Shown: positions 24,638 to 33,182, counted from the stretch's first letter. The stretch: DNA of 34,305 bases from Crocinitomicaceae bacterium (GCA_023262855.1 JALQYQ010000057.1:1-34305); one strand, 5' to 3'. A program made the numbers and translations. The notes: generated from the sequence alone by a model not told the origin.

Positions 24638-26401
24638 TTGGAGAACAGGGCTTATTATACAAATCGAATTGAATCATGCCAGGTTGAATATGTTCGAGCA
24701 AAAAAACGGTATCAATTGATCGGAACATTTCGGTTGTTTTCTTTTCTATTGGCATTCAATTCATTGTACTTTTTTTGGGGATCCACATTAGCATTCATTG
24801 GCTTTGTAATTTTCTTCGTTCTGTTTTTACTATTGGTTAATCTTTCAGTAAACGCCAAATACCTTCGCGATAAATGGAAGAAGTTAATTGAAATAAACCA
24901 AGAGGAAATCAATGTTTTGAATGGTGATTGGCTTCATTTTGACGAAGGAAATGAATACAGAAATGCAAAACATGCTTTTGCACTTGACATGGATTTGTTT
25001 GGTAAAAAGAGTATTTATCAATTATTCAATCGCACGGTTTCACGAAAAGGATCAAATTTATTGGCTAAGCAATTAATGTATGGTGTTGACAATCATGCCT
25101 TGGCTAATGAAGCAATTGAAACATTTTCTTCTGAAATGGATTGGTGTCAGACCTTTTTAGCAGAAGGTTTAGTGTTCGACAAAGAAGAATTAGACCGTTC
25201 ATTTGAAAAAATTACAAGTATAGAAAGTCGAGAATTGAAAGAAGCTCCTATTATGCGTTTTCTCGTTCCAATTTTGTCGATTACTGCAACTGTTCTTGTT
25301 AGTTTTGATCTAATTTCTGTGACAGTTTTTAGTTTTTACATTGCCTTCATTCTAGGTTTAATTGGGAAAAATTTCTCTAAGGTAAATGTCATTACTTCAA
25401 AGGTGACCAATTATTCAAGTCAAGTGAAAATGCAAGAGCGACAATTGGTGTTGTATCAGAAATTGAAATTAAAACCTGGTTTGTTGCAAGTAAATCAAGA
25501 AGCATTGTTTACAAGTGAGCAAAATTTATTGGATTCACTGCGCCAATTAGAGAAAATTCAAAACAGAATGGATTTTAGAATGAACTTGTTGGTTGGTACT
25601 GTTTTAAATTTTTATTTGGCTTGGGATTATCACGTGATCCATCAATGGAATCAATGGAAGGTTCAAAATGAATCTAAGTTAGGAAAGTGGGAGGAACAAT
25701 TGGCGCAATTAGAAGTATGGATTTCTGGTGCTGTATATCGATTTAATTTTCCCGAGACCTGTTATGCACATTTTTCAGAGCGTGATTATATAAACATATC
25801 AAAATTAGGTCATCCTTTTGTTCTTGCGAATAAGCGCGTGTGCAACGATGTAGAATTGACAGAAGAAAATCACTTTTTAATTATCACTGGACCAAATATG
25901 GCCGGTAAAAGTACCTATTTGAGAAGTTTAGGTTTAGCCTTTATTGCTGCAAATGCAGGTTTTCCAATTTTAGCTGAGCGATGTGAAATCCCGAAAATGA
26001 GTTTGTATTCTTCGATGAGAACAACAGATGATCTAACAGTTGAAAGTTCCTATTTCCACGCGGAATTAACACGGTTAAGATTCATCATGGATGCGATTGA
26101 AAAAGGGGAGAAGGTATTCATTATTTTGGACGAAATTTTAAAAGGAACAAACTCAAAAGACAAAGAAATTGGCTCTGCAAAATTTTTGGAAAAGTTGAAA
26201 ACACTTAATGCTAAGGGGGTAATTGCAACGCATGATTTATCCTTATGTGAATTGGCAAACAATAATTTGGCATACAAAAACTGGTATTTTGATTCAACGA
26301 TTGTGAATGATGAATTAAGTTTTGATTATAAAATTCGACCAGGAATTTGCCAAAACATGAATGCTTCCTTTTTATTGAAAAAGATGAAATTGGTAGATTG
26401 A
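24638..26401 (+). CDS. Membrane-associated MutS-family ATPase
   Basis: The 587-residue protein ends in a MutS-type ATPase domain: Walker A GPNMAGKST (418-426, K424), the stretch SSMRTTDDL, Walker B FIILDEILKGTNS, and ATHD near the end. The N-terminal mismatch-binding domains of MutS are missing. Instead there are two hydrophobic hairpins near 28-70 and about 200-245. Such short membrane MutS-like proteins are common in Bacteroidota, and their role is unclear; canonical mismatch repair is unlikely. The start is a TTG at 24638, the only start that keeps the full N terminus, supported by a promoter box 21 bases before it. Confidence 0.85.
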   Translation: MENRAYYTNRIESCQVEYVRAKKRYQLIGTFRLFSFLLAFNSLYFFWGSTLAFIGFVIFFVLFLLLVNLSVNAKYLRDKWKKLIEINQEEINVLNGDWLHFDEGNEYRNAKHAFALDMDLFGKKSIYQLFNRTVSRKGSNLLAKQLMYGVDNHALANEAIETFSSEMDWCQTFLAEGLVFDKEELDRSFEKITSIESRELKEAPIMRFLVPILSITATVLVSFDLISVTVFSFYIAFILGLIGKNFSKVNVITSKVTNYSSQVKMQERQLVLYQKLKLKPGLLQVNQEALFTSEQNLLDSLRQLEKIQNRMDFRMNLLVGTVLNFYLAWDYHVIHQWNQWKVQNESKLGKWEEQLAQLEVWISGAVYRFNFPETCYAHFSERDYINISKLGHPFVLANKRVCNDVELTEENHFLIITGPNMAGKSTYLRSLGLAFIAANAGFPILAERCEIPKMSLYSSMRTTDDLTVESSYFHAELTRLRFIMDAIEKGEKVFIILDEILKGTNSKDKEIGSAKFLEKLKTLNAKGVIATHDLSLCELANNNLAYKNWYFDSTIVNDELSFDYKIRPGICQNMNASFLLKKMKLVD

Positions 26402-26503
26402 GTTTGTTAAAATATTCATCCTAATTCATAAATTATAAAAATAGTTATAACTTTAAAAATTGAATAGTAAAACGGTTTAATAACATTAATTTCAAATCAA
26501 GTA

Positions 26504-27235
26504 ATGGATGATTTAGGGGCATATTCTAAAGGTTTTATTACCAACGTTCCAGCTGATTTGAGTTCAGATTTTGCTAAAGATTTTCGTGTTAAAACTTATA
26601 AGTACCCATTAGAAGGAATTTACGTTTATTCGTTTGAGAAAGGTAGAATGCTATATGCAGATGGTTGGGAGGAAGTGTGTGGAATTCCGAACGAAGAAAT
26701 TAACATGCTTGAAATTGTAAATTTTACAGCTCCAGCATTTGCTCCATTTGTGAATGAAATCAATGACAAAGCATTGAAATTTTTACATCAACGCAATGAG
26801 AAACTTACTGAATACAGTTTTACGATTGAATTGAAAATTGTTCATAGAAACGGTTCGGAAGTACCTGTTACTGCCAAAGTCAGTGTTTTTGAAACTCATG
26901 AAGATGGCCGCTTAAAATCGATAAAAGGTCGTTTTCAAGTCGATCCAGGATTAAAATTTGGAAAGGTAATGCGCTACGCAGCTTATGGGCCTGAAAAAGA
27001 CGCATTTGAAACCGATTTAAATGAAAGTTTGTTTTATCCTTTTCACATTTCACAAAAAGAATTAGAAGTTCTTAAAATGCTTGCGGATGGATATGCCTAC
27101 AAAGAAATGGCCGAGCAATTGGATGTATCTCAATCTGCAATCGAAAAAAGAATTCATCCGCTATTTCAGCGATTCAATGTGAAAAATAACGCTCATTTGA
27201 TTGCATTTGCTTTCCAAAATAATTTGTTACCTTAG
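26504..27235 (+). CDS. PAS-LuxR transcriptional regulator
   Basis: The 243-residue protein has an N-terminal PAS-like sensor part (about 30-145; DGWEEVCGIPNEEI and VTAKVSVFE fit a PAS fold with PAC) and a C-terminal LuxR-type HTH (about 180-240: ISQKELEVLKMLADGYAYKEMAEQLDVSQSAIEKRI). There is no receiver domain or phosphoacceptor. The HTH ending SAIEKRIHPLFQRFNVKNNAHL departs from the usual TVxxHxxxIxxKL, as seen in Bacteroidota regulators of this type. The signal and targets are unknown. It overlaps the convergent ATPase gene by four bases. A TAACTTTA (26448-26455) is a weak -7 candidate. Confidence 0.85.
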   Translation: MDDLGAYSKGFITNVPADLSSDFAKDFRVKTYKYPLEGIYVYSFEKGRMLYADGWEEVCGIPNEEINMLEIVNFTAPAFAPFVNEINDKALKFLHQRNEKLTEYSFTIELKIVHRNGSEVPVTAKVSVFETHEDGRLKSIKGRFQVDPGLKFGKVMRYAAYGPEKDAFETDLNESLFYPFHISQKELEVLKMLADGYAYKEMAEQLDVSQSAIEKRIHPLFQRFNVKNNAHLIAFAFQNNLLP

Positions 27236-28236
27236 ATGACATTAAGGTCGATTATATGGATTGAATCGGCTGAAATATCTAATTTTTCAATCATTTTTTT
27301 CCAATCATTTGCTGATTCTCCGTCACAACATTCTCCTACAACCCAAGCAACATTCATTGATTGTAGAGCAGTTATATTTCGTTCTGAATATTTCTTATTA
27401 ATATATTCAAAGGTTTCTTTTGCACTTGTTTTGTTTGATTCTGACGGATTACCTGGATTGATATCATCGATAAGTAGGAATTGAGAATTACTCCAATTCC
27501 AAATTGAATAAGCTGTTTCTTTTAATGTTTGTTCATCTTCTTCAAGCATGGAAGCCCATTTAGACATTGTTGTGTAAGTACATTTTTTGTGACGAATCGA
27601 AAATTCATTAGCCAATCCAACCATTAAACGTGTTTTACCTTTTCCTTTGTTCCCCAATACGATAAAATGTTGTCCTGCAGGCTTCTTTTTTAAGAAATCG
27701 ACAATCAATGTAATGTACGTTTTTTGAATTGGAACATCCCATTGACTTAGTCTAAATTGATATGGAAATATGGCATTTTGCTGATACAGTTTTGTTAAAA
27801 CCCAGTAGCGAATAGAAAAAAACATGAGCCCTAAACCTAAAAGGAAAACGACTAAAACATTTTTATCATGTTCTTGTGAAAGATAATAGGTCGTGCACCC
27901 AATCCAAAAAAAGCACAAATCGGTGAACATATCAAAAACGATATTTCCCCATTGAACCTTGAATGATTTATTTCCTTTATATTCTTTTTTATAGATGGGA
28001 GAAAGGACGTTGTAGGTCTCGAATACTGTCCAAAATAGTGCTACATAAAATGCTGAATGAAAAAACGAAAGATTCGAGCACAAGTGAACAAAATAGGAAG
28101 GAACAAATCCAAGAGCAAAATGTCCAACCTGATTAGCAAACCAACCATAAGTTAATGTAATACCTCGATGTGAATCTTTTCCGATTAAATCAGCGTGCAG
28201 AACTTTCCACACATCTTTTGCAGTAATGTTTGACAT
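27232..28236 (-). CDS. Membrane-anchored DnaC/IstB-like ATPase
   Basis: The 334-residue protein combines about four hydrophobic segments (near 33-52, 58-78, 100-120 and 127-147) with a C-terminal AAA+-like P-loop domain (about 165-330). Walker A is GNKGKGKT (195-202) and Walker B LLIDDI (254-259), preceded by TYTTMSKWASMLEED, the order seen in DnaC/IstB helicase loaders (HxxGxGKTHLA, later LLIDD). Loaders are normally soluble, so the membrane part is unusual. The ATPase tail (NITALQSMNVAWVVGECC) is not from IstB. No transposase or helicase gene lies nearby. The ATG at 28236 is supported by a -33 TTG and a TAaaTTG-like -7 upstream. Its stop overlaps the PAS-LuxR gene by four bases. Confidence 0.65.
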   Translation of the reverse strand: MSNITAKDVWKVLHADLIGKDSHRGITLTYGWFANQVGHFALGFVPSYFVHLCSNLSFFHSAFYVALFWTVFETYNVLSPIYKKEYKGNKSFKVQWGNIVFDMFTDLCFFWIGCTTYYLSQEHDKNVLVVFLLGLGLMFFSIRYWVLTKLYQQNAIFPYQFRLSQWDVPIQKTYITLIVDFLKKKPAGQHFIVLGNKGKGKTRLMVGLANEFSIRHKKCTYTTMSKWASMLEEDEQTLKETAYSIWNWSNSQFLLIDDINPGNPSESNKTSAKETFEYINKKYSERNITALQSMNVAWVVGECCDGESANDWKKMIEKLDISADSIHIIDLNVI

Positions 28237-28348
28237 ATCGTAGTAGTTAAGCGATTAATATGTATAAATCGTAATACAATTTAATAAAAAAGTGTTCTTG
28301 AACAAAAAAAAATGCAAAAACTACGGAAAACCACAGGGTAGAAAATTT

Positions 28349-28377
28349 TTTGATGGAATTTTCATTTTGTATGTTTG
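28349..28377 (+). promoter_or_regulatory. Promoter of the gene at 28472
   Basis: TTTG (28349-28352), a 17-base spacer and TATGTTTG (28370-28377), an exact match to the consensus. Transcription would begin near 28383, giving a leader of about 90 bases to the ATG at 28472. Confidence 0.75.
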
Positions 28378-28416
28378 AGGCAGAAAGCAACGGAAGTTTG
28401 AAGTATTTAATCTTTT

Positions 28417-28431
28417 AGCACGTTGCGTGCT
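28417..28431 (+). promoter_or_regulatory. Hairpin in the leader of the gene at 28472
   Basis: AGCACG (28417-28422) and CGTGCT (28426-28431) form a 6-bp, GC-containing stem with loop TTG. It lies between the promoter and the ATG at 28472 and covers the GTG at 28427 that would be the longer start, arguing that this GTG is not used. It could be a translation control element. Confidence 0.4.
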
Positions 28432-28471
28432 TATGTTACCAATGTTTTTGTTCATCATTTCGAAACAAATT

Positions 28472-29374
28472 ATGAAGGCTAAAAGTAATTTTGATCAATC
28501 GCGACTGCCTCTTTTAAAAGAGTTGGATGCAAAATTCGCAGATACTTTTGGAAATTCTGAAGATTTAAGAAAAAGTGAGTTAGAGCTTACCTTGTTTTAT
28601 CATGATCAATTGAGCGAACGAAAATCATTTACTTGTCGCGTTAAACCAAGACATTTTGTTGGTCCAGAAGGACAGGAAATGTTAATTTCATTTGAACACA
28701 AAGGTGCTCAAAAAGCGTACAGTTTACCATTAAATACTATGGTTGGTGATTTGTTTGCGTTTTTAACCCATAGTGTTACGATTTGTCATTTAGCACCAGA
28801 TACAAAATGGATGAATACGGATCAAATTTTTATTCAAACTGTTGATGCTAAACAATCAAAGGAGGTTGGCAATGGAATGATAGAAGTATTGGATTCACAG
28901 TGCACGATTGGAGAGTTGTTGTTTAAATCAAAAGGTAAAAACATTGTTGCAATACGTAATCAGAAATTCAATTTGTGTGCCTTAATTTCAAATGGTGATT
29001 TTGTCAACGAAGCAAAACCAGAACGGGAAGTTTTGATTTTATTGGACATTATCACAGAGGAATTACAAGATTTAATAAAATCTAAAACAAGCTTGGCAGA
29101 ACTTGATAAAGTGCTAACCTCTAGTAATTTCTGCCCAAAATCAAGTTTAGATCGCTGGACGAATATCATTAGCTCATTTGAAAACTACCAAGATTGGAAG
29201 GATCGATTAAGTTTATCAATTGATCACACTTTGTTTTTGGAAATGCTTTATGATATGAAAAGAATCGTGAGTGAGCTATACAACAAGAAACGAGTGGATC
29301 TTTCTCCGAATGACAAAATTATTTTATTTGAAACTGCTATATTTTTTGACAAAATAAAGGAAATGAGAGCCTAA
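28472..29374 (+). CDS. Hypothetical cytosolic protein
   Basis: The 300-residue protein has no signal peptide or membrane segment and I recognise no family. It has a beta-rich N-terminal half (about 25-165: ELELTLFYHDQL, RKSFTCRVKPRHFVG, EMLISFEHKG, KAYSLPLNTMVGDL) and a helical C-terminal half (about 175-300). The start is placed at 28472 (MKAKSNF); earlier in-frame codons at 28427, 28433 and 28442 would add a hydrophobic MFLFIISKQ stretch and cannot be excluded. It has its own well-formed promoter and is divergent from the membrane ATPase, with 235 bases between the two starts. A strong hairpin follows 65 bases after the stop. Confidence 0.6.
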   Translation: MKAKSNFDQSRLPLLKELDAKFADTFGNSEDLRKSELELTLFYHDQLSERKSFTCRVKPRHFVGPEGQEMLISFEHKGAQKAYSLPLNTMVGDLFAFLTHSVTICHLAPDTKWMNTDQIFIQTVDAKQSKEVGNGMIEVLDSQCTIGELLFKSKGKNIVAIRNQKFNLCALISNGDFVNEAKPEREVLILLDIITEELQDLIKSKTSLAELDKVLTSSNFCPKSSLDRWTNIISSFENYQDWKDRLSLSIDHTLFLEMLYDMKRIVSELYNKKRVDLSPNDKIILFETAIFFDKIKEMRA

Positions 29375-29438
29375 TTACTCTTCACTGAAACTCCTTTTAA
29401 AAGCAGGTCCCTACCTTACAACAACCCAAGATCTTATT

Positions 29439-29466
29439 CCCTGATAGTTTGACCTAACTATCAGGG
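29439..29466 (+). terminator. Strong 11-bp hairpin without T run
   Basis: CCCTGATAGTT (29439-29449) pairs perfectly with AACTATCAGGG (29456-29466) around TGACCT. An outer CCAA (29426-29429) can pair with TTGG (29468-29471). There is no T run after it on either strand, so it is not a classic intrinsic terminator; it may end transcription another way, protect RNA ends, or be a repeat element. The rest of the gap 29375-29537 holds nothing else I can name apart from a weak promoter for the next gene. Confidence 0.5.
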
Positions 29467-29537
29467 GTTGGTCTAACAAAGATTCAGTTGGAATACTCTT
29501 TTGATAATAATATTTTGAGTAGATTTACGTTCAATAC

Positions 29538-30182
29538 ATGATGACAAAAAGCCTATTCATATTATTATTTTTAGTTGTATTTGGAACAGTGAATGCTCAA
29601 ATCACAGATCCAAAACATACCTTTAATGTTGAATTGGGATTGCCAAATGGTTTCTCAAATAAGCCGTTTAAATCAATAATGCAGGGCTTGGTGAGCATTG
29701 AGCCATATTATCAATATGCGTTTAAAAATCATTTAATAGTAGGAGGTGGATTGAAATATAGCTACTTCGCGATTAATGAATTCAAGGTTCCAAAAAAGGT
29801 TTATGGTGGGATGCATAGTGGTGGAGCATTCGTGAAGGTTGGTTGGGAGAAATTTCACAGCGATCATTTCGCGACAGACGTCTCACTTAAAATGGGTTAT
29901 ACACAGAATTATTTTGTAACAGATAGAAATGATTCGATTTCAGGCGGACCAATTCAAGTGAATTCAACCTATTTAGAACCATGTATTGGGTTGATCTTGA
30001 CAGCTGATGAATTTACTTCGTATCGTTTGGTTATCGGTTATTCCTTCCAAGGTTTTGCGTATCGACCTGAAATGATTGGTCTCGAAACATTTAGTGGTTA
30101 TGATCCAAGTGAATACAATCGTGTTTCAACAGCACTTATAGTTGGATTTGGATTCACACATTATTTTAAACCAAAAAATTAG
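29538..30182 (+). CDS. Secreted outer-membrane beta-barrel-type protein
   Basis: The 214-residue protein has a signal peptide (cleavage after TVNAQ, about residue 21). Alternating strands with aromatic ends (LIVGGGLKYSYFAIN, GAFVKVGWEKFHSDHFATDVSLKMGYTQNY, SYRLVIGYSFQGFAY) and the final VGFGFTHYFKPKN suggest a small beta-barrel of the outer membrane, in the porin-family/OMP_b-brl style. Ligand and role are unknown. Two tandem ATGs (29538, 29541) are possible starts. A weak promoter (TTG 29501-29503, N16, TAGATTTA 29520-29527) precedes it. The acetyltransferase gene follows 3 bases later, so they may be one operon. Confidence 0.7.
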   Translation: MMTKSLFILLFLVVFGTVNAQITDPKHTFNVELGLPNGFSNKPFKSIMQGLVSIEPYYQYAFKNHLIVGGGLKYSYFAINEFKVPKKVYGGMHSGGAFVKVGWEKFHSDHFATDVSLKMGYTQNYFVTDRNDSISGGPIQVNSTYLEPCIGLILTADEFTSYRLVIGYSFQGFAYRPEMIGLETFSGYDPSEYNRVSTALIVGFGFTHYFKPKN

Positions 30183-30185
30183 CTT

Positions 30186-30674
30186 TTGTTTTCTGAAACA
30201 CGTTATTCTCGGCTTGAACTTGATGATAATAAAGCAGTAGCTGAATTAATACGGTCTGTTTTAAAAGAACATGGCGTTGATAAGCCAGGAACCGTTTTTA
30301 CAGATCCTACAACAGACGATTTATTTACCTTGTTTCAGCAACCCAAAAGTGCTTATTTTGTAGCTAAAATGGACAACGTTATTGTTGGCGCATGTGGAAT
30401 TTATCCAACTCAAGGGTTACCAGAATCATGTGTGGAATTAGTCAAATTGTATGTTTCTAAGGAGGCTAGAGGAAATGGAATAGCGACAGATTTAATGAAC
30501 TTGAGTTTTACCGCTGCAGCTGAATTCGGTTTTACTTCAGTTTATTTAGAGACAATGCCAGAATTAACCAATGCAATTCATCTTTATGAGCGTGTTGGTT
30601 TCAAAACGTTGAATAATTCACTTGGAAATTCCGGGCATTTTGCATGCAATATCTGGATGCTTAAAAACTTATAG
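30186..30674 (+). CDS. GNAT family N-acetyltransferase
   Basis: The 162-residue protein has the GNAT acetyl-CoA motif: a strand ELVKLYVSKEARGNGIAT (motif A; RGNGIA 95-100, the R/Q-x-x-G-x-A/G loop), then LYERVGFKTL (motif B), the usual family end. It transfers an acetyl group from acetyl-CoA to an unknown amine. The start is TTG at 30186, three bases after the previous stop, because no ATG keeps the N-terminal strand. Its 3' end overlaps the convergent porin gene by 14 bases. Confidence 0.88.
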   Translation: MFSETRYSRLELDDNKAVAELIRSVLKEHGVDKPGTVFTDPTTDDLFTLFQQPKSAYFVAKMDNVIVGACGIYPTQGLPESCVELVKLYVSKEARGNGIATDLMNLSFTAAAEFGFTSVYLETMPELTNAIHLYERVGFKTLNNSLGNSGHFACNIWMLKNL

Positions 30675-31737
30675 CCAAAGCTGTTGTAATATAAAATTGA
30701 TTCTTGGAAGGATGGTTGACAAGGTTGAATAATGCTGTTTTATTTGAATATCCTTTGGCTTCGATTCTCCAAACCACATTTTCTGAATAATTAAAATCAT
30801 AATTTATTGAATATCCAGCTAAGTTTAGTCCAGATGATAAACCAGTAATAAAATAAATTTGATCTTTATCAGAATAAAACTCTCCTCGAATTGCAATTAT
30901 TGATTTTGTGTTAAATGAATATTTTCCGATAATGACTGGTGAAAACCATGTTCCATATGTTTTACTGTGTTTTTGTAATTGTTGTATTCCAATGTCAAAA
31001 CCAACGATTAGTCCAATTTTTTTTGAAAGTTGAAACTGACCGTACAAGTTGTGAAAATAGCGCATGCATCTAATACTATCGGGAGTGTCTGATCCAACAA
31101 ATGAACTACTGTTTAATGTGAGTTTTGAAGATGGCTTATAGGTTAATTGATGGCCTAAAGCCAAAGCATTGTTTCCATCTTGACGTTGAATGCGCTGCCA
31201 GCCATTCAAAACCAATCCAGATAAATACCACTTTTCATTTTTCGAAGAGAATCCAATTTTTACACCTGTTTCAAAATACGGAGAATTATCGGCTAACATG
31301 CTCCGGGTTAGGTTCCAACAGTCTTTTCCGATTGCTGATTCAAATCCGATATGTGAAGGCATTATCCCGGCATCAAGCCATAAATTGTGTTTTTTTGAAA
31401 GTTTTAACCCAACGTTTGCTTCATAAACGGCTTTCAAGAGACCAGGTTCATTCGCTAAGTTAGCATTGGCGTATGTTCCAGCCATCAATGCCATATTTGC
31501 TCGAACTGTTTTTGTTTGATAATTCGCTTTGATGAACCCAAGGTTTAAATTCACTTCATTTGAACGATTATGTGAAAATACAAAACCTGATTTCTGATGA
31601 TTAGAAGGATTCGTTGGGTCATAAGAATAATATACCTCAGCATAACCAGATAATGTGATTTTTGCTTTGGTAGTGTCTGATTGAGCCAAAACTATGGTTG
31701 AAAAACAAATGAAGAAAGTTAAGATTGAAAATTTCAT
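30661..31737 (-). CDS. Outer-membrane porin-like protein (BBP2 / OmpL-like)
   Basis: The 358-residue protein has a signal peptide (MKFSILTFFICFSTIVLAQ) and looks like the Bacteroidota putative beta-barrel porin-2 (BBP2) family: it starts with ITLSGYAEVYYSYDP, has many alternating aromatic strands, motifs FVFSHNRSNEVNLNLGFIKANY and LDAGIMPSHIGFESAIGKDCWNLTRSMLADNSPYFETG, and ends in a C-terminal strand ITTALAISF with terminal Phe, the usual outer-membrane insertion signal. The ATG at 31737 begins the signal peptide; the TTG at 31749 is rejected. It lies 30 bases after the esterase gene, so the two are likely one operon and may act on the same nutrient. Confidence 0.85.
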   Translation of the reverse strand: MKFSILTFFICFSTIVLAQSDTTKAKITLSGYAEVYYSYDPTNPSNHQKSGFVFSHNRSNEVNLNLGFIKANYQTKTVRANMALMAGTYANANLANEPGLLKAVYEANVGLKLSKKHNLWLDAGIMPSHIGFESAIGKDCWNLTRSMLADNSPYFETGVKIGFSSKNEKWYLSGLVLNGWQRIQRQDGNNALALGHQLTYKPSSKLTLNSSSFVGSDTPDSIRCMRYFHNLYGQFQLSKKIGLIVGFDIGIQQLQKHSKTYGTWFSPVIIGKYSFNTKSIIAIRGEFYSDKDQIYFITGLSSGLNLAGYSINYDFNYSENVVWRIEAKGYSNKTALFNLVNHPSKNQFYITTALAISF

Positions 31738-31767
31738 AACAGCTATCAATTATACATATATTATGAC

Positions 31768-32706
31768 TTATTTCTTAAGTAAAAATGTTAAGGGTATACT
31801 CAATCTATTGGCCCAGGATTTTTCTGAATGATCAGCTCCAACAAACTTTTTTGTAATCCAATTTTGTTCTGAATACCCTTTTAAACGCATTAATGAATCT
31901 ACTTTTAATTGTGAACCTTCATAAAGGGCATCAAGCGTTTCCGTTCCATAATCAAAATAGATTTTATGTTGCTTAGAAGTTGGTAAAGATTCAGCTAAAT
32001 AAGCCAGAAAATTTTCAGGTATTGGGTTGTTTTCAAGTGTGAAAATTCCGGACCAATGAGTTGATAAACAAGCAGCTCCTCCGAAAATTTCTGGGTATTC
32101 ACAGATGGCATAAATGGAAATCAATCCTCCCATACTCGAACCCATTATGAACGTATTGTCTGAATTTGTTTTTGTAGAATAATGTAAATCGATGTATGGT
32201 TTTAACTCTTTTACAATAAATTTTAGGTAATTGTCTGATTGAATGGGGCCACCAAATAAGCTATTTGATCCGTAGCGTTTAACTTGATTGATAAGTGAGT
32301 CTTGATAGAATTTATCAAATTTTTCGAAAGGTTTTTGTGGAAAATATTCTGCGTGACGCAACAACGGATTGTTGTCAATTGCCACAACTATAACATCTCT
32401 AATTACTGATTTAGTAAGCAATGATTCAATTGTTTCATCAACTTTCCACTCTTGTTTGTTCCATGTGGATGTTGAATCGAATAACATTTGTCCGTCATGC
32501 ATGTAAATTACAGCATATTTTTTTTGATTGGAGTAATTAAAAGGCTTCCAAATGGTAATGTTTCTGGAATTAATAAAACTAGATTGAAAATTATACAATG
32601 TATCAATTTGATGACCAGTATCTTGAATTTTCGATTGATTTTCTTTAGAAATTGCACATCCAATCAAACTCGACCATAATATACTTATGCTTACTAAAAA
32701 TCGCAT
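31768..32706 (-). CDS. Esterase-like lipoprotein (alpha/beta hydrolase)
   Basis: The 312-residue protein has a lipoprotein signal peptide (lipobox LIGC, C17). It belongs to the esterase D / enterochelin esterase-like alpha/beta hydrolases: YAVIYMHDGQMLFD, then GSSMGG (189-194) with the nucleophile S191, and ADHSEKSW with H293 as the likely general base; the acid is probably D252 or D259. It should cleave an ester (siderophore, acetyl-sugar or similar) at the cell surface or in the periplasm. A BBP2 porin gene follows 30 bases later, suggesting uptake of the product. No clear promoter box was found. Confidence 0.87.
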   Translation of the reverse strand: MRFLVSISILWSSLIGCAISKENQSKIQDTGHQIDTLYNFQSSFINSRNITIWKPFNYSNQKKYAVIYMHDGQMLFDSTSTWNKQEWKVDETIESLLTKSVIRDVIVVAIDNNPLLRHAEYFPQKPFEKFDKFYQDSLINQVKRYGSNSLFGGPIQSDNYLKFIVKELKPYIDLHYSTKTNSDNTFIMGSSMGGLISIYAICEYPEIFGGAACLSTHWSGIFTLENNPIPENFLAYLAESLPTSKQHKIYFDYGTETLDALYEGSQLKVDSLMRLKGYSEQNWITKKFVGADHSEKSWANRLSIPLTFLLKK

Positions 32707-32756
32707 TTTTTTTATGCTAAATTACAATTAAATAAAATTCAAACGAATATAGGTTG

Positions 32757-32764
32757 TACCTTTG
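32757..32764 (+). promoter_or_regulatory. Candidate -7 promoter box of the DUF983 gene
   Basis: TACCTTTG matches TAnnTTTG exactly and ends 15 bases before the ATG at 32780. It overlaps an in-frame TTG at 32762, which therefore cannot be the start. No TTG is seen at -33. Confidence 0.55.
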
Positions 32765-32779
32765 AGAAACATTTATTTC

Positions 32780-33181
32780 ATGGCAAATCTCTTCGTAAAT
32801 ATGGTGAAAGAAAAATGTCCCTTCTGCGGTGAAGGCGATGTTTTCAAAAAAACTTCATTTCCAACAATTCCTGAAATGAATGATCAGTGTCCGCATTGCA
32901 AAAAAGAAATGTTGGGCGAGCCCGGTTACTATTTCGGAGCAATGTATGTAAGCTACGGATTTTCAGTAGGAATGGGATTAATCACCTTTGCGCTTTGCCA
33001 TTATACGTTTCACATTCAATCGATTTGGACAACCATGGTCATTATTGGTTTAATGATTGCAATTGTTGCATTTAAAAACTACAAATGGTCACGCATTTTG
33101 TGGATGAAAATCTTTCCTCCAGATGGGGCAACCAATTTTAAAAAGTCACAAGATAAGGTTGATTTAAAATCTGATAAATAA
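32780..33181 (+). CDS. DUF983 family membrane protein with zinc ribbon
   Basis: The 133-residue protein matches DUF983: an N-terminal zinc ribbon with CPFC (C13, C16) and CPHC (C37, C40), the family segment EPGYYFGAMYVSYGFSV (47-63), and two transmembrane helices (about 53-75 and 82-100). The function is unknown. The ATG at 32780 is preferred over the TTG at 32762 because the promoter box covers the latter; a still later ATG at 32804 (MVKEKCPFC) is possible. One base separates its stop from that of the convergent rlmF. Confidence 0.88.
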   Translation: MANLFVNMVKEKCPFCGEGDVFKKTSFPTIPEMNDQCPHCKKEMLGEPGYYFGAMYVSYGFSVGMGLITFALCHYTFHIQSIWTTMVIIGLMIAIVAFKNYKWSRILWMKIFPPDGATNFKKSQDKVDLKSDK

Positions 33182-33182
33182 T

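Noticed and set aside
27232..28236. IstB helper gene of an IS21-like element
   Set aside because: No IstA-like transposase, no terminal inverted repeats or target duplications, and the protein has a membrane part that IstB lacks.
29375..29537. tRNA or known riboswitch in the gap
   Set aside because: The hairpin has no cloverleaf partner stems or recognisable riboswitch core, only a single strong stem.
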